Positions 1-9,678 of a stretch of 64,000 nt of DNA are shown here, in pieces. How positions within the stretch are numbered: the first letter of the stretch is position 1; each line of letters opens with the position of its first letter. The stretch is from Mesorhizobium sp. B2-8-5. GTDB taxonomy: Bacteria; Pseudomonadota; Alphaproteobacteria; Rhizobiales; Rhizobiaceae. Below the pieces are notes generated by a model. The model was given only the letters and a program-made list of their open reading frames with translations. It was not told the origin of the DNA and made no database searches. The DNA is taken from NCBI RefSeq assembly GCF_006440675.2, contig NZ_CP083951.1, forward strand, positions 5,613,501 through 5,677,500, read 5' to 3'. The position numbers and the translations under genes are program-made.

Positions 1-2
1 GT

Positions 3-884
<882 letters not shown>

Positions 885-910
885 GTGATCAGAAAAGCAT
901 TCTTATCGAC

Positions 911-1864
911 ATGATCGAGCCGTCTCATCGCATCCTTGTAACCGGCGCCAGTGGGTTTGTCGGCACGGCGCTGTTGCAACTGCTGGGGCGCGAGCACGCT
1001 GGAAGCAAGGTTTTCCCGCTCGGGCAAGGCCCAGGGTGGCGGAACCCAATCGACCTGCGAGACAAGGAGGCAGTCGATGGCGCCGTTTCCGAAATCCAGC
1101 CAACCGCACTTATCCACCTAGCAGCAGTCGCCGCGCCGTCCGATGCACGTGAGGCGCCCCGCCATGCCTGGGACGTCAACGTGATGGGAACGATGAATCT
1201 GGCGGAAGCCGTGATGCGTCACGCACCTCAAGCCCGGTTCGTCTATGTTGGCAGTTCAGAAGCTTATGGAGCATCGTTCCAGAACGCAGCTGGTCCTATC
1301 ACTGAGAATGCACCGCTGCGGCCGGTAAATGTGTACGGAGCAACCAAAGCAGCCGCAGACCTTATGATTGGGCAGATGTCCTACGATGGCCTGCGCGCTA
1401 TCCGCTTTCGCCCATTCAATCATACCGGCCCGGGTCAGTCCGACACTTACGTGGTTTCCGATTTCGCGCATCAGGTCGCGGACATCTTGTCAGGTAAGGC
1501 CGAGCCAGTCATTCACGTAGGGAATCTGGAGGCCGCGCGTGATTTCCTTGACGTCCGCGATGTCGTGCGCGCCTATGCGACCGTCGCGGTCCAGGACTCG
1601 GAAACCGGGGCTGATTGTGTCTACAACATCGCGTCCGGACAGCCTCGCAGAATTCGAGATGTTCTAGACGCGCTTATCTCACAGTCGGGTGCCAATATCG
1701 ACGTGCGCACTGATCGGGAGAAGCTTCGTCCAAACGAGATACCCGTTGCTTGCGGCGATGCGTCAAAGGCGCGCGCCAGGCTAGGCTGGACGCCTCTGAT
1801 CCCGTTTGAGCAAACATTAGCCGATGTTTTGGACTATTGGCGTCGGGTATGCAGCGCGCATTGA
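911..1864 (+). CDS. rmd: NAD(P)-dependent sugar-nucleotide reductase, GDP-6-deoxy-D-mannose reductase-like
   Basis: This is a 317-residue extended short-chain dehydrogenase. It has the nucleotide-binding TGASGFVG motif about ten residues from the chosen ATG, a GSSEAYG segment and the catalytic YGATK (YxxxK). Coming directly after gmd, it most likely reduces GDP-4-keto-6-deoxymannose to GDP-D-rhamnose (Rmd). GDP-L-fucose synthase is a less likely alternative because the sequence reads more like the Rmd/UDP-glucose-epimerase type. An in-frame upstream start at 797 would overlap gmd by nearly 90 bases and put the Rossmann motif too far from the N-terminus, so ATG 911 is preferred. The exact product (rhamnose, fucose or talose) is an inference. 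Confidence 0.8.
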   Translation: MIEPSHRILVTGASGFVGTALLQLLGREHAGSKVFPLGQGPGWRNPIDLRDKEAVDGAVSEIQPTALIHLAAVAAPSDAREAPRHAWDVNVMGTMNLAEAVMRHAPQARFVYVGSSEAYGASFQNAAGPITENAPLRPVNVYGATKAAADLMIGQMSYDGLRAIRFRPFNHTGPGQSDTYVVSDFAHQVADILSGKAEPVIHVGNLEAARDFLDVRDVVRAYATVAVQDSETGADCVYNIASGQPRRIRDVLDALISQSGANIDVRTDREKLRPNEIPVACGDASKARARLGWTPLIPFEQTLADVLDYWRRVCSAH

Positions 1865-1919
1865 CAGTGATGTATAATGGACTGACTCCGGTAAAGCTAT
1901 CTCTAAGGAACCTATCCAC

Positions 1920-3158
1920 GTGAAGCTTGCGATTATTTCGAGTTACCATCGCGATTGCGGCATCGCACAGTATGTCGAACATCTCGAGGGGCCTCTGCGT
2001 GAATTGCTCGACGGCAATCTTTCGATCGCTCCCCTACCTGTCGACCTATTGCGCGCGTCGGGACCGATGGCCCACTCCATGGCTCAAAAGGCACTCGCCC
2101 AATCATTGGTAGTGATAGCTGACGCTGACGTTGTAGTGGTAGAGCTCGAGCCTGGTCTTTTCGGTCGGTCGCAGAGGCAGATATGGTCGACTTTGAAGTC
2201 AATATTTGAAGCAAGCAAGCGGGTGGTGATCACCTATCATACGGTGCCTACGCTTCCGCCAGCACTCCCGAAAAGCCTTCGAGCTTTGGTGCATTTGGCC
2301 AGGCACAGCTACGGCCAAACAGTTTTCCGCCGACTGCTGAGGCTGGTTCGGTCGTCACAGAACAAGTTCGCTCACATCGTCCAAACTCGTCGCGAAAAGA
2401 CTCGGTTGACATTATTGGGCGTAGATCCAAAACGCATTTTCGACATGCCCCTCTCCTATTTTACTCGCGAGGAGAAGGCAGAGTTCGATCACCAACGTTA
2501 TCGTCAGAAATTGGACGACGTATACGGAACCGCGGGACAGAAAGTATTCGGCGTCTTCGGTTTTCTGGGCGGAATCAAGGGCACCAAAGTCGCCTTGCGC
2601 GCGCTCGATCATCTACCATCAGAGCATCATATCCTTATAGTCGGAGGTCTCCACCCTGAAGCTGTGGTGCACGCGTCTAGCGAGCAGCCGGCTATAAGAG
2701 ATATAGCCAAGCTTCTCGAACCAACGTTCGATGCCGGAGAGCGAGATGGAGCGGACACGAGGCGCGCCGACTTGCTAAAGCGGGTTCATTTTGCCGGCGC
2801 GGTGGATAATCGAACATTCGCAGAGCTTATGGCAGGCTGCGACGCTATTCTGTTGCCCTACGAGGAAGTCGGCCAGACGTCATCAGGCCCAGCCTCACAG
2901 GCACTCGATCTACAGCGCCCCATCTATTGTACGAGAACTGGTGCCTTTCGTGAGCTAGGCAAATATGCCAAAGACGCCCTGAGCTTCTTCGAAATAGGCA
3001 ATCACCTCGAACTCGCCCAGAAGATAAGTCGTGGTGACGCAATGTTGCCTATGCGCGCGCAAGCTCGGGAGCGCTATGCAAATACCGTAACGGTCGAAGT
3101 TCGGGCGGAAATGTATGTAACTGCAGCCAAATCCACGCTAAAATCTGACGGCTCATGA
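1920..3158 (+). CDS. Glycosyltransferase-like protein (GT-B fold)
   Basis: This 412-residue protein resembles GT-B (GT4-like) glycosyltransferases. The N-terminus MKLAIISSYHRDCGIAQY fits the first Rossmann strand and glycine turn. Strands around VFGVFGFLGGIKGTK and HILIVGG fit the donor-binding half, and GCDAILLPYEEVGQTSSG fits the C-terminal acidic region, although the classical EGFGLPxxEA motif is replaced. The GTG start has an AAGGA ribosome-binding site about ten bases upstream. It follows rmd by 55 bases on the same strand and meets the ABC-transporter genes tail-to-tail with 11 bases between. It probably adds a residue to the exported polysaccharide; donor and linkage cannot be told. 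Confidence 0.72.
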   Translation: MKLAIISSYHRDCGIAQYVEHLEGPLRELLDGNLSIAPLPVDLLRASGPMAHSMAQKALAQSLVVIADADVVVVELEPGLFGRSQRQIWSTLKSIFEASKRVVITYHTVPTLPPALPKSLRALVHLARHSYGQTVFRRLLRLVRSSQNKFAHIVQTRREKTRLTLLGVDPKRIFDMPLSYFTREEKAEFDHQRYRQKLDDVYGTAGQKVFGVFGFLGGIKGTKVALRALDHLPSEHHILIVGGLHPEAVVHASSEQPAIRDIAKLLEPTFDAGERDGADTRRADLLKRVHFAGAVDNRTFAELMAGCDAILLPYEEVGQTSSGPASQALDLQRPIYCTRTGAFRELGKYAKDALSFFEIGNHLELAQKISRGDAMLPMRAQARERYANTVTVEVRAEMYVTAAKSTLKSDGS

Positions 3159-3169
3159 GCGCTCATCAT

Positions 3170-3871
3170 TCACGCAACTATTCGGCCGTGCTCGAGCATT
3201 ATTCTGCGATTGCAAAACTGGTCAAGGATTTCGCTTGAGTGGGAGGCCAGCACAACAATGCTGGCGCGCTCGACAAATTCGGCCATTCTCTTCCGCGCCT
3301 TGGCTTGGAACTCGGCATCCCCCGCCCCAAACACTTCGTCGATAACCAGGATCTCGGGGTGAACGGCGGTGGCAACGGCAAAAAGCAGCCGCGTCGTCAT
3401 GCCTGCGGAATAAGTCCTTATCGGGACATTCAAAAAACCGCCGAGTTGCGTGAAAGCTTCAATGTCGGGTATCGATGCCTCCGCCTCGTCAAAGGTGGCG
3501 CCAAGTAGCATGGAAATCCGTCGGATGTTTTCGTAGCCGCTCAATTCCGGCAGCGCGCCAGTTCCCAAGCCGAAAACGGTTGCAATTCGCCCTCTAACCG
3601 CAATTTTCCCAGCGGTCGGCTCGAAGATCCCCGCGATTGTTTTTAGCAGCGTCGTCTTACCGGACCCGTTGTGTCCGACGAGCCCAAGACGGGCTCCGTT
3701 TCGCAACTCAAGGGACACGTCACTTAGCGCAGTCACCTCGACGGTCGTTCTTCCCTCTCGTGAGAGCAGTCCCCCGGTGCTGACGGTGATTAACTGGTTT
3801 CGAAGAGAGTTAGCACCCACACCGTAGATGGGGTACCTGACGGTCACATTCTCAAGCAAAACTTCAGCCAT
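3170..3871 (-). CDS. wzt: Polysaccharide ABC exporter ATPase (Wzt/KpsT type)
   Basis: This 233-residue ATPase would energise export of a lipid-linked surface polysaccharide across the inner membrane. It shows Walker A GHNGSGKTT (about residues 66-74), a signature YSAGMTTR (about 154-161) and Walker B ILVIDE followed by FGAGDAEF, the last being characteristic of the Wzt/KpsT/TagH subfamily. The ATG at 3871 overlaps the TGA of the permease gene by one base (TGATG), which supports this start over a longer in-frame one at 3931. Wzt proteins that recognise a chain-terminating cap carry a C-terminal carbohydrate-binding domain of roughly 150-200 residues; this protein has none, so it resembles the capsule or linear-polymer type. 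Confidence 0.9.
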   Translation of the reverse strand: MAEVLLENVTVRYPIYGVGANSLRNQLITVSTGGLLSREGRTTVEVTALSDVSLELRNGARLGLVGHNGSGKTTLLKTIAGIFEPTAGKIAVRGRIATVFGLGTGALPELSGYENIRRISMLLGATFDEAEASIPDIEAFTQLGGFLNVPIRTYSAGMTTRLLFAVATAVHPEILVIDEVFGAGDAEFQAKARKRMAEFVERASIVVLASHSSEILDQFCNRRIMLEHGRIVA

Positions 3872-4749
3872 CAGACCCAATACGGCAAACGCGCCCCTTT
3901 TGCTCCGGTTATCCAAAGAGCGAAGATCCACAGTACGATACCAGTGCTAATGACCACCGAATAACTCAAAACGCTTGGAACGTCGCCCATCATCGGGTCT
4001 CGCACCACTGATATCCAGTGAGCCAACGGGTTGAAAAGCATTACTTCCCTTAGTGGACCTAACTGCTTCGATTCATAAAGAACAGGCGTCAGAAAGAACA
4101 ACATCGGCATGACAGCGACTACCAATGGTTCGACGTCTCGATATCTGGCTCCAACAAAGCCGATCACCTGCGCCAGTGCCAATAAGTTGCCAACCACGAG
4201 CAGCAGCGCCGGCAATGCAAGTAGCATCGTCCAACTCCAGTGATATGGGATCACGATCCACACAACGGCTATAACAATTGCGTTATGGCCAAGCGTCACA
4301 AGCTGCCGCAGCAAGAGCTCGCTTGAGAACGAAAATCGAGGCGCATAGATACTGGTCAGCGTCCCGGAATTCCGCTGAAATACTCCACTGGCTTCAGTGA
4401 TCGTTCCAGATATAAACTGCCAAGTGATCAGACTTACGGTAAGCATCGGCACGAAGCGCTGGATCGGCATCTCCAAAAGGACGCTCCAGACTAGGCCCAA
4501 ACCAACAACACCAACAGCTGTGCCCAAAACGAGCCACAACGGTCCAAGCACGCTTCGCCGGTACCGCGCAACAGTGTCCGTCCATGCGAAATAGAGCGCG
4601 GTACGCCTTCGCGACCAAGCCCCGTGGAGATCGCTTGCACCGCTCGATACCGCTTTAGGAAACGATTTTGTTCGCCCACCGGCCTGAGGCATTCCTATAT
4701 CCAATTTGTATTCCAGCCCCGCGCCGTTGGCGGCCGTACCTATAGCCAC
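3871..4749 (-). CDS. wzm: ABC-2 type polysaccharide exporter permease (Wzm/KpsM type)
   Basis: This 292-residue integral membrane protein has a short cytoplasmic N-terminus, then SRRRTALYFAWTDTVARYRRSVLGPLW, typical of the amphipathic segment that opens Wzm/KpsM permeases, and about six hydrophobic segments. It is translationally coupled to the downstream ATPase through a one-base stop/start overlap. Together they would export the glycan made by the neighbouring transferases. The exact start is uncertain because in-frame methionines follow within the first 20 codons. The pair runs opposite to gmd/rmd, so it has its own promoter, probably in 4750-4875. Confidence 0.88.
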   Translation of the reverse strand: MAIGTAANGAGLEYKLDIGMPQAGGRTKSFPKAVSSGASDLHGAWSRRRTALYFAWTDTVARYRRSVLGPLWLVLGTAVGVVGLGLVWSVLLEMPIQRFVPMLTVSLITWQFISGTITEASGVFQRNSGTLTSIYAPRFSFSSELLLRQLVTLGHNAIVIAVVWIVIPYHWSWTMLLALPALLLVVGNLLALAQVIGFVGARYRDVEPLVVAVMPMLFFLTPVLYESKQLGPLREVMLFNPLAHWISVVRDPMMGDVPSVLSYSVVISTGIVLWIFALWITGAKGARLPYWV

Positions 4750-4875
4750 AGCCAGATCATGAGTCGAGCCCGCTTATCGCCGCAGAATCTGGCATGAATC
4801 GGGCGCAGCACCGTAAGGCGAATAACAGTTTAGCGATGGTTCGATATTTCACATGTTGCAGGTAATGGCGAATGG

Positions 4876-5730
4876 GTGATAAGAACACAATTAGAATGGA
4901 GAAATTATGTGCGTTCGGTAGACCAGAAAATTGTTGATGACTTCATGAGGGAGCTGGATGCAATTGAGAAATTTGCACCGATGCTTGGTTCGTATTCTCG
5001 CCTAGACCCCGAAGTCATAGAACATGAACAGGCTGGGCACCGCTTTCGTTTCGTGACTTTCCATCAAGAATCGAGAAATTGGTATCCACCGGGATTTCAG
5101 GAATGGTCCCTGATTCGGATGGACGCGACGAATTTTGTTCGCGATCGCGATGTAGTGTTCGATCTGGGGTGCAACGCAGGTTACCTAACCACTTGGTTCG
5201 CACTTCGCGCGCGGCACGGCCACGTGCACGCTTTCGATCCCTATCCATGGAATGCCGCAGCCACACACGCTCAAGCAAAGCTGAACGGCCTCTCGAATGT
5301 CACTGTCCATGCGGTTGGCATCGGCCCAGAACGCAAGACGATAAGAGCCCCTGTCCTGTCGTCGATGACTGTCAATGTCCAGGTCACAGGCGAAAGTCCG
5401 AAGGTCGACCTGAGGATTGAGCCACTCGCTGCCTTCGCTGGCGCTAGGCCGACTTTCGCGAAGATCGATATTGAAGGCGCCGAGCATGAATTAGGCCATT
5501 CAATCGTCCAGAGCGGCGTGCGGCGTGGATATGTTGAAATGCATCCGCCTATGATTGAGGCAGCTGGAGGCAGTTCGGCCTTGCTTTTGGAGCAATTGTT
5601 GGCGGCCAATTATGCAGTTGCCTCGCACGGGCCTGGTGTAAGGCCGTGGGCGATGGGGGCCGAAGTTCAACCGACCGGCTACTATTTTGAACGATCGTCA
5701 CCGAAATGGTGGTGGCCATTTCGGCGATAA
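4876..5730 (+). CDS. FkbM family SAM-dependent methyltransferase
   Basis: This 284-residue protein carries the SAM-binding signature VFDLGCNAGY (about residues 94-103) and FAKIDIEGAEHE (near residue 196), the two hallmarks of FkbM-type methyltransferases, which commonly O-methylate sugars in polysaccharides and glycolipids. The C-terminus ends in a basic WWWPFRR tail. The start is a GTG with a weak Shine-Dalgarno; no ATG in this frame lies closer to the first conserved block. Its position beside the exporter genes suggests it methylates the surface glycan, possibly as a cap, but the acceptor is unknown. Confidence 0.82.
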   Translation: MIRTQLEWRNYVRSVDQKIVDDFMRELDAIEKFAPMLGSYSRLDPEVIEHEQAGHRFRFVTFHQESRNWYPPGFQEWSLIRMDATNFVRDRDVVFDLGCNAGYLTTWFALRARHGHVHAFDPYPWNAAATHAQAKLNGLSNVTVHAVGIGPERKTIRAPVLSSMTVNVQVTGESPKVDLRIEPLAAFAGARPTFAKIDIEGAEHELGHSIVQSGVRRGYVEMHPPMIEAAGGSSALLLEQLLAANYAVASHGPGVRPWAMGAEVQPTGYYFERSSPKWWWPFRR

Positions 5731-5755
5731 AAAGCCGAGAAACGAATCTCGCAAC

Positions 5756-6958
5756 TTATCCGTCCCTTTTATATTTGAAGCTGCCCAAATAGAAATCTGG
5801 CAAGCTGGGGGCATTGGGGAAATCGAGGGCGGTTGGAAATATTTCGGTTGATTCATTGAAGTGATATAGCGACTTTCTCGCGAAAGTAACCTCAATAACA
5901 CTTGGAAACGGCACACCGCCAATAATCAACCACGGCGCACTATTATTGGCGTGAACGTGAACCACGGAAAATAGTAATTGTAAATTCTTCAAAGCTCTTT
6001 CCATATTTATATGTAATTCGTCATTGACTATCGATCCAAACCCGTGAAACTCACAGACTATCTGAGAGAACCTCTCTAAAGTTTCATTATCTGCAGTACT
6101 AAAAACATCCCACTCTGATCCTTCTATATCGCATTTCAAGACCAGTTTTTTACCCCGCTGCCGCAATACGGCATCTCTTAACGACACCCCGCTTGAATCA
6201 TATGGAGAAGTTATTTTCTCTTTAAAAAATTTTAATTTCTCTTTGATGGTAGGCGATCCATCTATAGTATGGTCATACTGGTGAACTTCGATTCCAAGAT
6301 TGGAAATGTCCGCATCCCAACTGTCGTCGTCGTTGATGCCCAGCGACAACGCACCTTCGACCTCCTTAAAATCGTCAAGCATCACATACCCACCGTCAGT
6401 CCGACCACCTATTCTCCTCTTAAGCACCCCTGATACGGCGACAGGAGACAACAATGATCCTATGCCAATTACCCTTTCTCTTAGCTTATCATTCGATGAA
6501 TTAATCACCAAAGATCCTATCATCAGCTGAGATTGTATTCTATTAATACCATCCTCGATGGATAATATTTTGCTATTTATACTGTATGCGCTAGGTAAAA
6601 TACTATCGTATTTATCTATTTCCAAGCATACTTTGGCACAATTTTCAGAAAAATCCAGAAAAACTCTTTTGTTTACGCTAAAATCTGATCCATTTATTAT
6701 AATGGGAAGATTTACACCTGCTCTTTCTGAAAAATAATCTACGTGCTTTTTGAGCTCTAAAAACAAGGACTCGTCAAGCAACGTCTCTGCCCTGTACATT
6801 CTCTCAAGAATGAAGGCCGCAAGACCAGAGATCGATCTCGCACCCCAAGACGACAACGCCGCCAGGACTTCAGTGTCAGTCTCTAATGCCTTCCGACTAT
6901 GCATACGAATGATTGTTCCCGTTTTCCGTCGACAGCCGCGCACGAACGCTATTCGCAC
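5756..6958 (-). CDS. FkbM-like methyltransferase with long N-terminal region, AT-rich
   Basis: This is a 400-residue protein. The C-terminal half looks like a Rossmann methyltransferase of the FkbM type: RTDGGYVMLDDF, ALSLGINDDDSWD (in place of the usual DLGxNxG) and KLVLKCDIEGSEWD, which matches the KxDIEGxE motif. The N-terminal half (about residues 1-170) has no motif I recognise. The gene is much richer in A and T than its neighbours and uses many AT-ending codons, a strong sign of recent transfer. It lies convergent with the preceding methyltransferase gene. The start may be at 6958 or at an internal ATG at 6904. Activity is plausible but the loop is unusual. Confidence 0.65.
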   Translation of the reverse strand: MRIAFVRGCRRKTGTIIRMHSRKALETDTEVLAALSSWGARSISGLAAFILERMYRAETLLDESLFLELKKHVDYFSERAGVNLPIIINGSDFSVNKRVFLDFSENCAKVCLEIDKYDSILPSAYSINSKILSIEDGINRIQSQLMIGSLVINSSNDKLRERVIGIGSLLSPVAVSGVLKRRIGGRTDGGYVMLDDFKEVEGALSLGINDDDSWDADISNLGIEVHQYDHTIDGSPTIKEKLKFFKEKITSPYDSSGVSLRDAVLRQRGKKLVLKCDIEGSEWDVFSTADNETLERFSQIVCEFHGFGSIVNDELHINMERALKNLQLLFSVVHVHANNSAPWLIIGGVPFPSVIEVTFARKSLYHFNESTEIFPTALDFPNAPSLPDFYLGSFKYKRDG

Positions 6959-7040
6959 CTCAGGTACTAATCCACCACCTTCCTACGCAACAGTCTTCAC
7001 GATTGGATTTTGACGCGTTAGGGTCAAATGGTTACCCGGA

Positions 7041-8438
7041 TTGACGGGAGAGTCTACCGACAAACCACCGCGTAGACAGGGGAGATTTAGATGGATCTGT
7101 GCGCTACGGGTTTGCCGTACAAGCGCCAGCGTTGAGCATGGGGCCTTGCAGTTGTTCGCTGGTGGTTTCACAAAAATCTTTCATTTTCATCTAAAGAAAT
7201 GCAGCGGCACGTCGCTCAACAGTTGGCTAAACTGGCAACAGCCAGACGACCGCCTCTGGGATGAAGCCGAAGTGCTGAAGCTACTGAGGCGGGTCGAACT
7301 GTTCAATCAACCCATAAAGAGCGCGGCCCTAACCGCATTCTCCACATCGTATGCATTCGGCACCCATCTGCCGATTCGCGCGTTCGCCGCGGATGACGTT
7401 TTCTGCTGCACAGTTTTGAGAGATCCGAGGCAACGTATCCTTTCGCAAATTGCCGATTGGCGCCGCGAGGCGCGGGTGACATCGCATTATATCGGATCAC
7501 CCGAGGATGACGCCCTCCGCGACTCTGTCCAGCTTTCATTGACTTCATTTCTAAAGAAGCACTCCCGATCTGGGGTGCGCTTCCTGCTCGACAATTATAT
7601 GACCAGAGCGCTTGCAGCTGGTTATACAGCCGAAATTGTTGAAGAAATGGAGGACGTCGCCTCATTGTTACCAATCGCCCTAAGGGCGCTCGAACGGCGC
7701 TATCACGTGGTTGGACTTAGTTCACGACTGTCCGAAACGAAGGCAGCCATTGCATCGTCGCTTGGATTAGTTCACGACGTAGGCCAGGAGGTCGCGTTGA
7801 ATGTTACGGAGTCGAGCCGCCTTTTCGCCTACGAGGTAGACGAGGATGCCAACCGTCTTCTCGAACGTTTCACCGCTCACGATCAGGTTCTCTACAACCG
7901 AGCCAATGAGTTGTTCGAAGAGCGCCACAGCATTACTGCAGCCAGATACAACGAGACCGAATTCGAGACTTACCATTCCCCACTTGCAACGAAGCGCTTG
8001 CGGCCCTTCGCACGTGACGGCTTCTCTGTCGTTTCTGTCAAGGACACAATCCTCGGCTCGGGCCATTGGGGACGAGATGCTGCGGGCACGGCTCAATGTT
8101 GCGTATGGACCGGGCCGCACACAAGAACAGTTTTGTATCTTCCATGTCCAGCCGACGTCGACCTGTCTATTAGAGTATGGATACGCGGCTATGCGGCTGC
8201 GCACTTGCGACGGCAACTTCGTTTCGAGATTGACGATGTGGCGCGCACGCATTCTTTCCAACATGCAGAAGGTTGGTTGGAAACGGCGACGATACAAGCG
8301 CGCTCGAAGCGAGCATTCTTGAAAATAGCGATGCTAGTGGACGAAACTGTCGCAGATACGGCAATTGGAGAAGACAGGAGGCGCGGCGTGGCCTTCGACT
8401 CTTATGGGTGGGCTATTAATTCTAGTTCACTCCTCTGA
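7041..8438 (+). CDS. Sulfotransferase-like protein with extra C-terminal domain
   Basis: The open frame covers 465 codons. FHFHLKKCSGTSLNSWL near residue 48 matches the 5'-phosphosulfate-binding loop of PAPS-dependent sulfotransferases, and CTVLRDPRQRILSQI matches the 3'-phosphate-binding RDPxxRxxS motif. This indicates transfer of sulfate, probably to a carbohydrate. Residues beyond about 330 form a second region rich in predicted beta strands that I do not recognise. The listed start is a TTG at 7041; TTG codons at 7146 and 7152 lie closer to the PAPS loop and may be the true start. It sits between a foreign-looking methyltransferase and two glycosyltransferases, so a role in decorating the same glycan is inferred. 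Confidence 0.65.
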   Translation: MTGESTDKPPRRQGRFRWICALRVCRTSASVEHGALQLFAGGFTKIFHFHLKKCSGTSLNSWLNWQQPDDRLWDEAEVLKLLRRVELFNQPIKSAALTAFSTSYAFGTHLPIRAFAADDVFCCTVLRDPRQRILSQIADWRREARVTSHYIGSPEDDALRDSVQLSLTSFLKKHSRSGVRFLLDNYMTRALAAGYTAEIVEEMEDVASLLPIALRALERRYHVVGLSSRLSETKAAIASSLGLVHDVGQEVALNVTESSRLFAYEVDEDANRLLERFTAHDQVLYNRANELFEERHSITAARYNETEFETYHSPLATKRLRPFARDGFSVVSVKDTILGSGHWGRDAAGTAQCCVWTGPHTRTVLYLPCPADVDLSIRVWIRGYAAAHLRRQLRFEIDDVARTHSFQHAEGWLETATIQARSKRAFLKIAMLVDETVADTAIGEDRRRGVAFDSYGWAINSSSLL

Positions 8439-8471
8439 GCCCGAGGAGCGATTCACAGCAGGTTGCATCGG

Positions 8472-8502
8472 CGTACTTCGTCATACGGAGTGCGGTTTTT
8501 TT
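8472..8502 (+). terminator. Rho-independent terminator after the sulfotransferase-like gene
   Basis: A ten-pair stem (CGTACTTCGT against ACGGAGTGCG, with two G-T pairs) closes a three-base loop and is followed at once by a G and seven T residues. It lies 34 bases past the stop codon of the sulfotransferase-like gene and 52 bases before the next start, so it separates that gene from the two host-like glycosyltransferase genes. Confidence 0.75.
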
Positions 8503-8553
8503 CGTATCGCGAAATAGCTGGCATCTTTTAGAGTTCTGCTCCCGGAGAACCCA

Positions 8554-9678
8554 TTGAGAATCGGCGTCGACGGCAGGAACCTCTTATCGGCCACGGATGG
8601 TATCGGCCGGTTCGTCCATAAGTCGATCAAGGCGCTGTCGGGACTCGGCGCGAAGGTTTGCGTCTACGCTCCGGCCCCGATCAATGCCGATTACGAGTTG
8701 CCGCGCGCCGTTACCTTGCGGACGGATCGATACCGGTCGCTTTCAGGCCGGGCCTTGTGGGGGCAAGCGATCCTGCCGGCCTGGGCCGCGCGCGACGCGG
8801 TTGAGGTTTTCTGGGGGCCGTCCCACCGGCTGCCGCTGGTGCTGGACAGCCGGATCGCGCGGGTGGTGACCATCCACGATCTAGTCTGGCTGCATGCGCC
8901 GGAAACCATGCGTATGCGGACTTTGCTCGGCGAGCGCCTGCTGATGAAACCCGCGCTACGCCGGGCCGATGTCGTGGTGACCGATTCCGACGCCACGGCA
9001 AGCGCGTTAAAAACAGCGGTTCCGTGGCTGCAGACGCCGATCCGCACGATCGCTCCCGGCACCACGCCCCTGCCCGCGCCGGGCGGCTTTTCCAGCCTAG
9101 CGCCTCTCGGCATCGCGAGACCCTACGCGCTTTTCGTCGGCACGCTGGAGCCCCGGAAGAACCTCGGCAACCTCATCAAGGCCTACGGATTGCTGCCTGA
9201 AAGCGTCCGCTCGGGCTGCGATCTCGTCATCGTCGGCGGCACCGGCTGGAAGCAAACCGGCCTGGCGGACGAGGTACGCCGCGGCAGCCTCGAGGAACAG
9301 ATCTTCTTCACCGGCTTCGTCGACGACAGCGTGCTGTCGACGCTTTATGCGAACTGCCTCTTTCTGGCCATGCCATCGCTCTACGAGGGCTTCGGCTTCC
9401 CGATCGTCGAGGCGCAATCCTACGGCAAACCGGTGCTGACGTCGAACACGTCGTCGATGCCGGAAGTGGCCGGCGAAGGCGCCGTTCTGGTCGACCCCAG
9501 CGATGCTGCGGCGATCGCCAGTGGCTTTCGTCATCTTTGCCTCGATGCGCAATCGCGCCAAAAGCTTGCTTCCGGCGCGCGCCGCAACGTGGAGCGTTTC
9601 ACCTGGAAGAATCACGCCGAGGGCATGCAGCATATCTTCGAGCAGGCCATCCGGTTAAGACGAAAGACGCCTGTTTGA
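8554..9678 (+). CDS. Glycosyltransferase family 4 (GT1-type, mannosyltransferase-like)
   Basis: This 374-residue GT-B glycosyltransferase begins MRIGVDGRNLL, has the IHDLVWLHAPE acceptor-side block, FVGTLEPRKNL at the donor-domain start and the signature EGFGFPIVEAQSYGKPV with its two acidic residues. It is likely to be retaining and to use a GDP- or UDP-sugar. The start is TTG with a GGAGA Shine-Dalgarno seven bases upstream. Its stop overlaps the TTG start of the following glycosyltransferase by four bases (TTGA), so the two are translated together. Base composition is ordinary for this chromosome, unlike the genes to its left. Confidence 0.88.
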   Translation: MRIGVDGRNLLSATDGIGRFVHKSIKALSGLGAKVCVYAPAPINADYELPRAVTLRTDRYRSLSGRALWGQAILPAWAARDAVEVFWGPSHRLPLVLDSRIARVVTIHDLVWLHAPETMRMRTLLGERLLMKPALRRADVVVTDSDATASALKTAVPWLQTPIRTIAPGTTPLPAPGGFSSLAPLGIARPYALFVGTLEPRKNLGNLIKAYGLLPESVRSGCDLVIVGGTGWKQTGLADEVRRGSLEEQIFFTGFVDDSVLSTLYANCLFLAMPSLYEGFGFPIVEAQSYGKPVLTSNTSSMPEVAGEGAVLVDPSDAAAIASGFRHLCLDAQSRQKLASGARRNVERFTWKNHAEGMQHIFEQAIRLRRKTPV

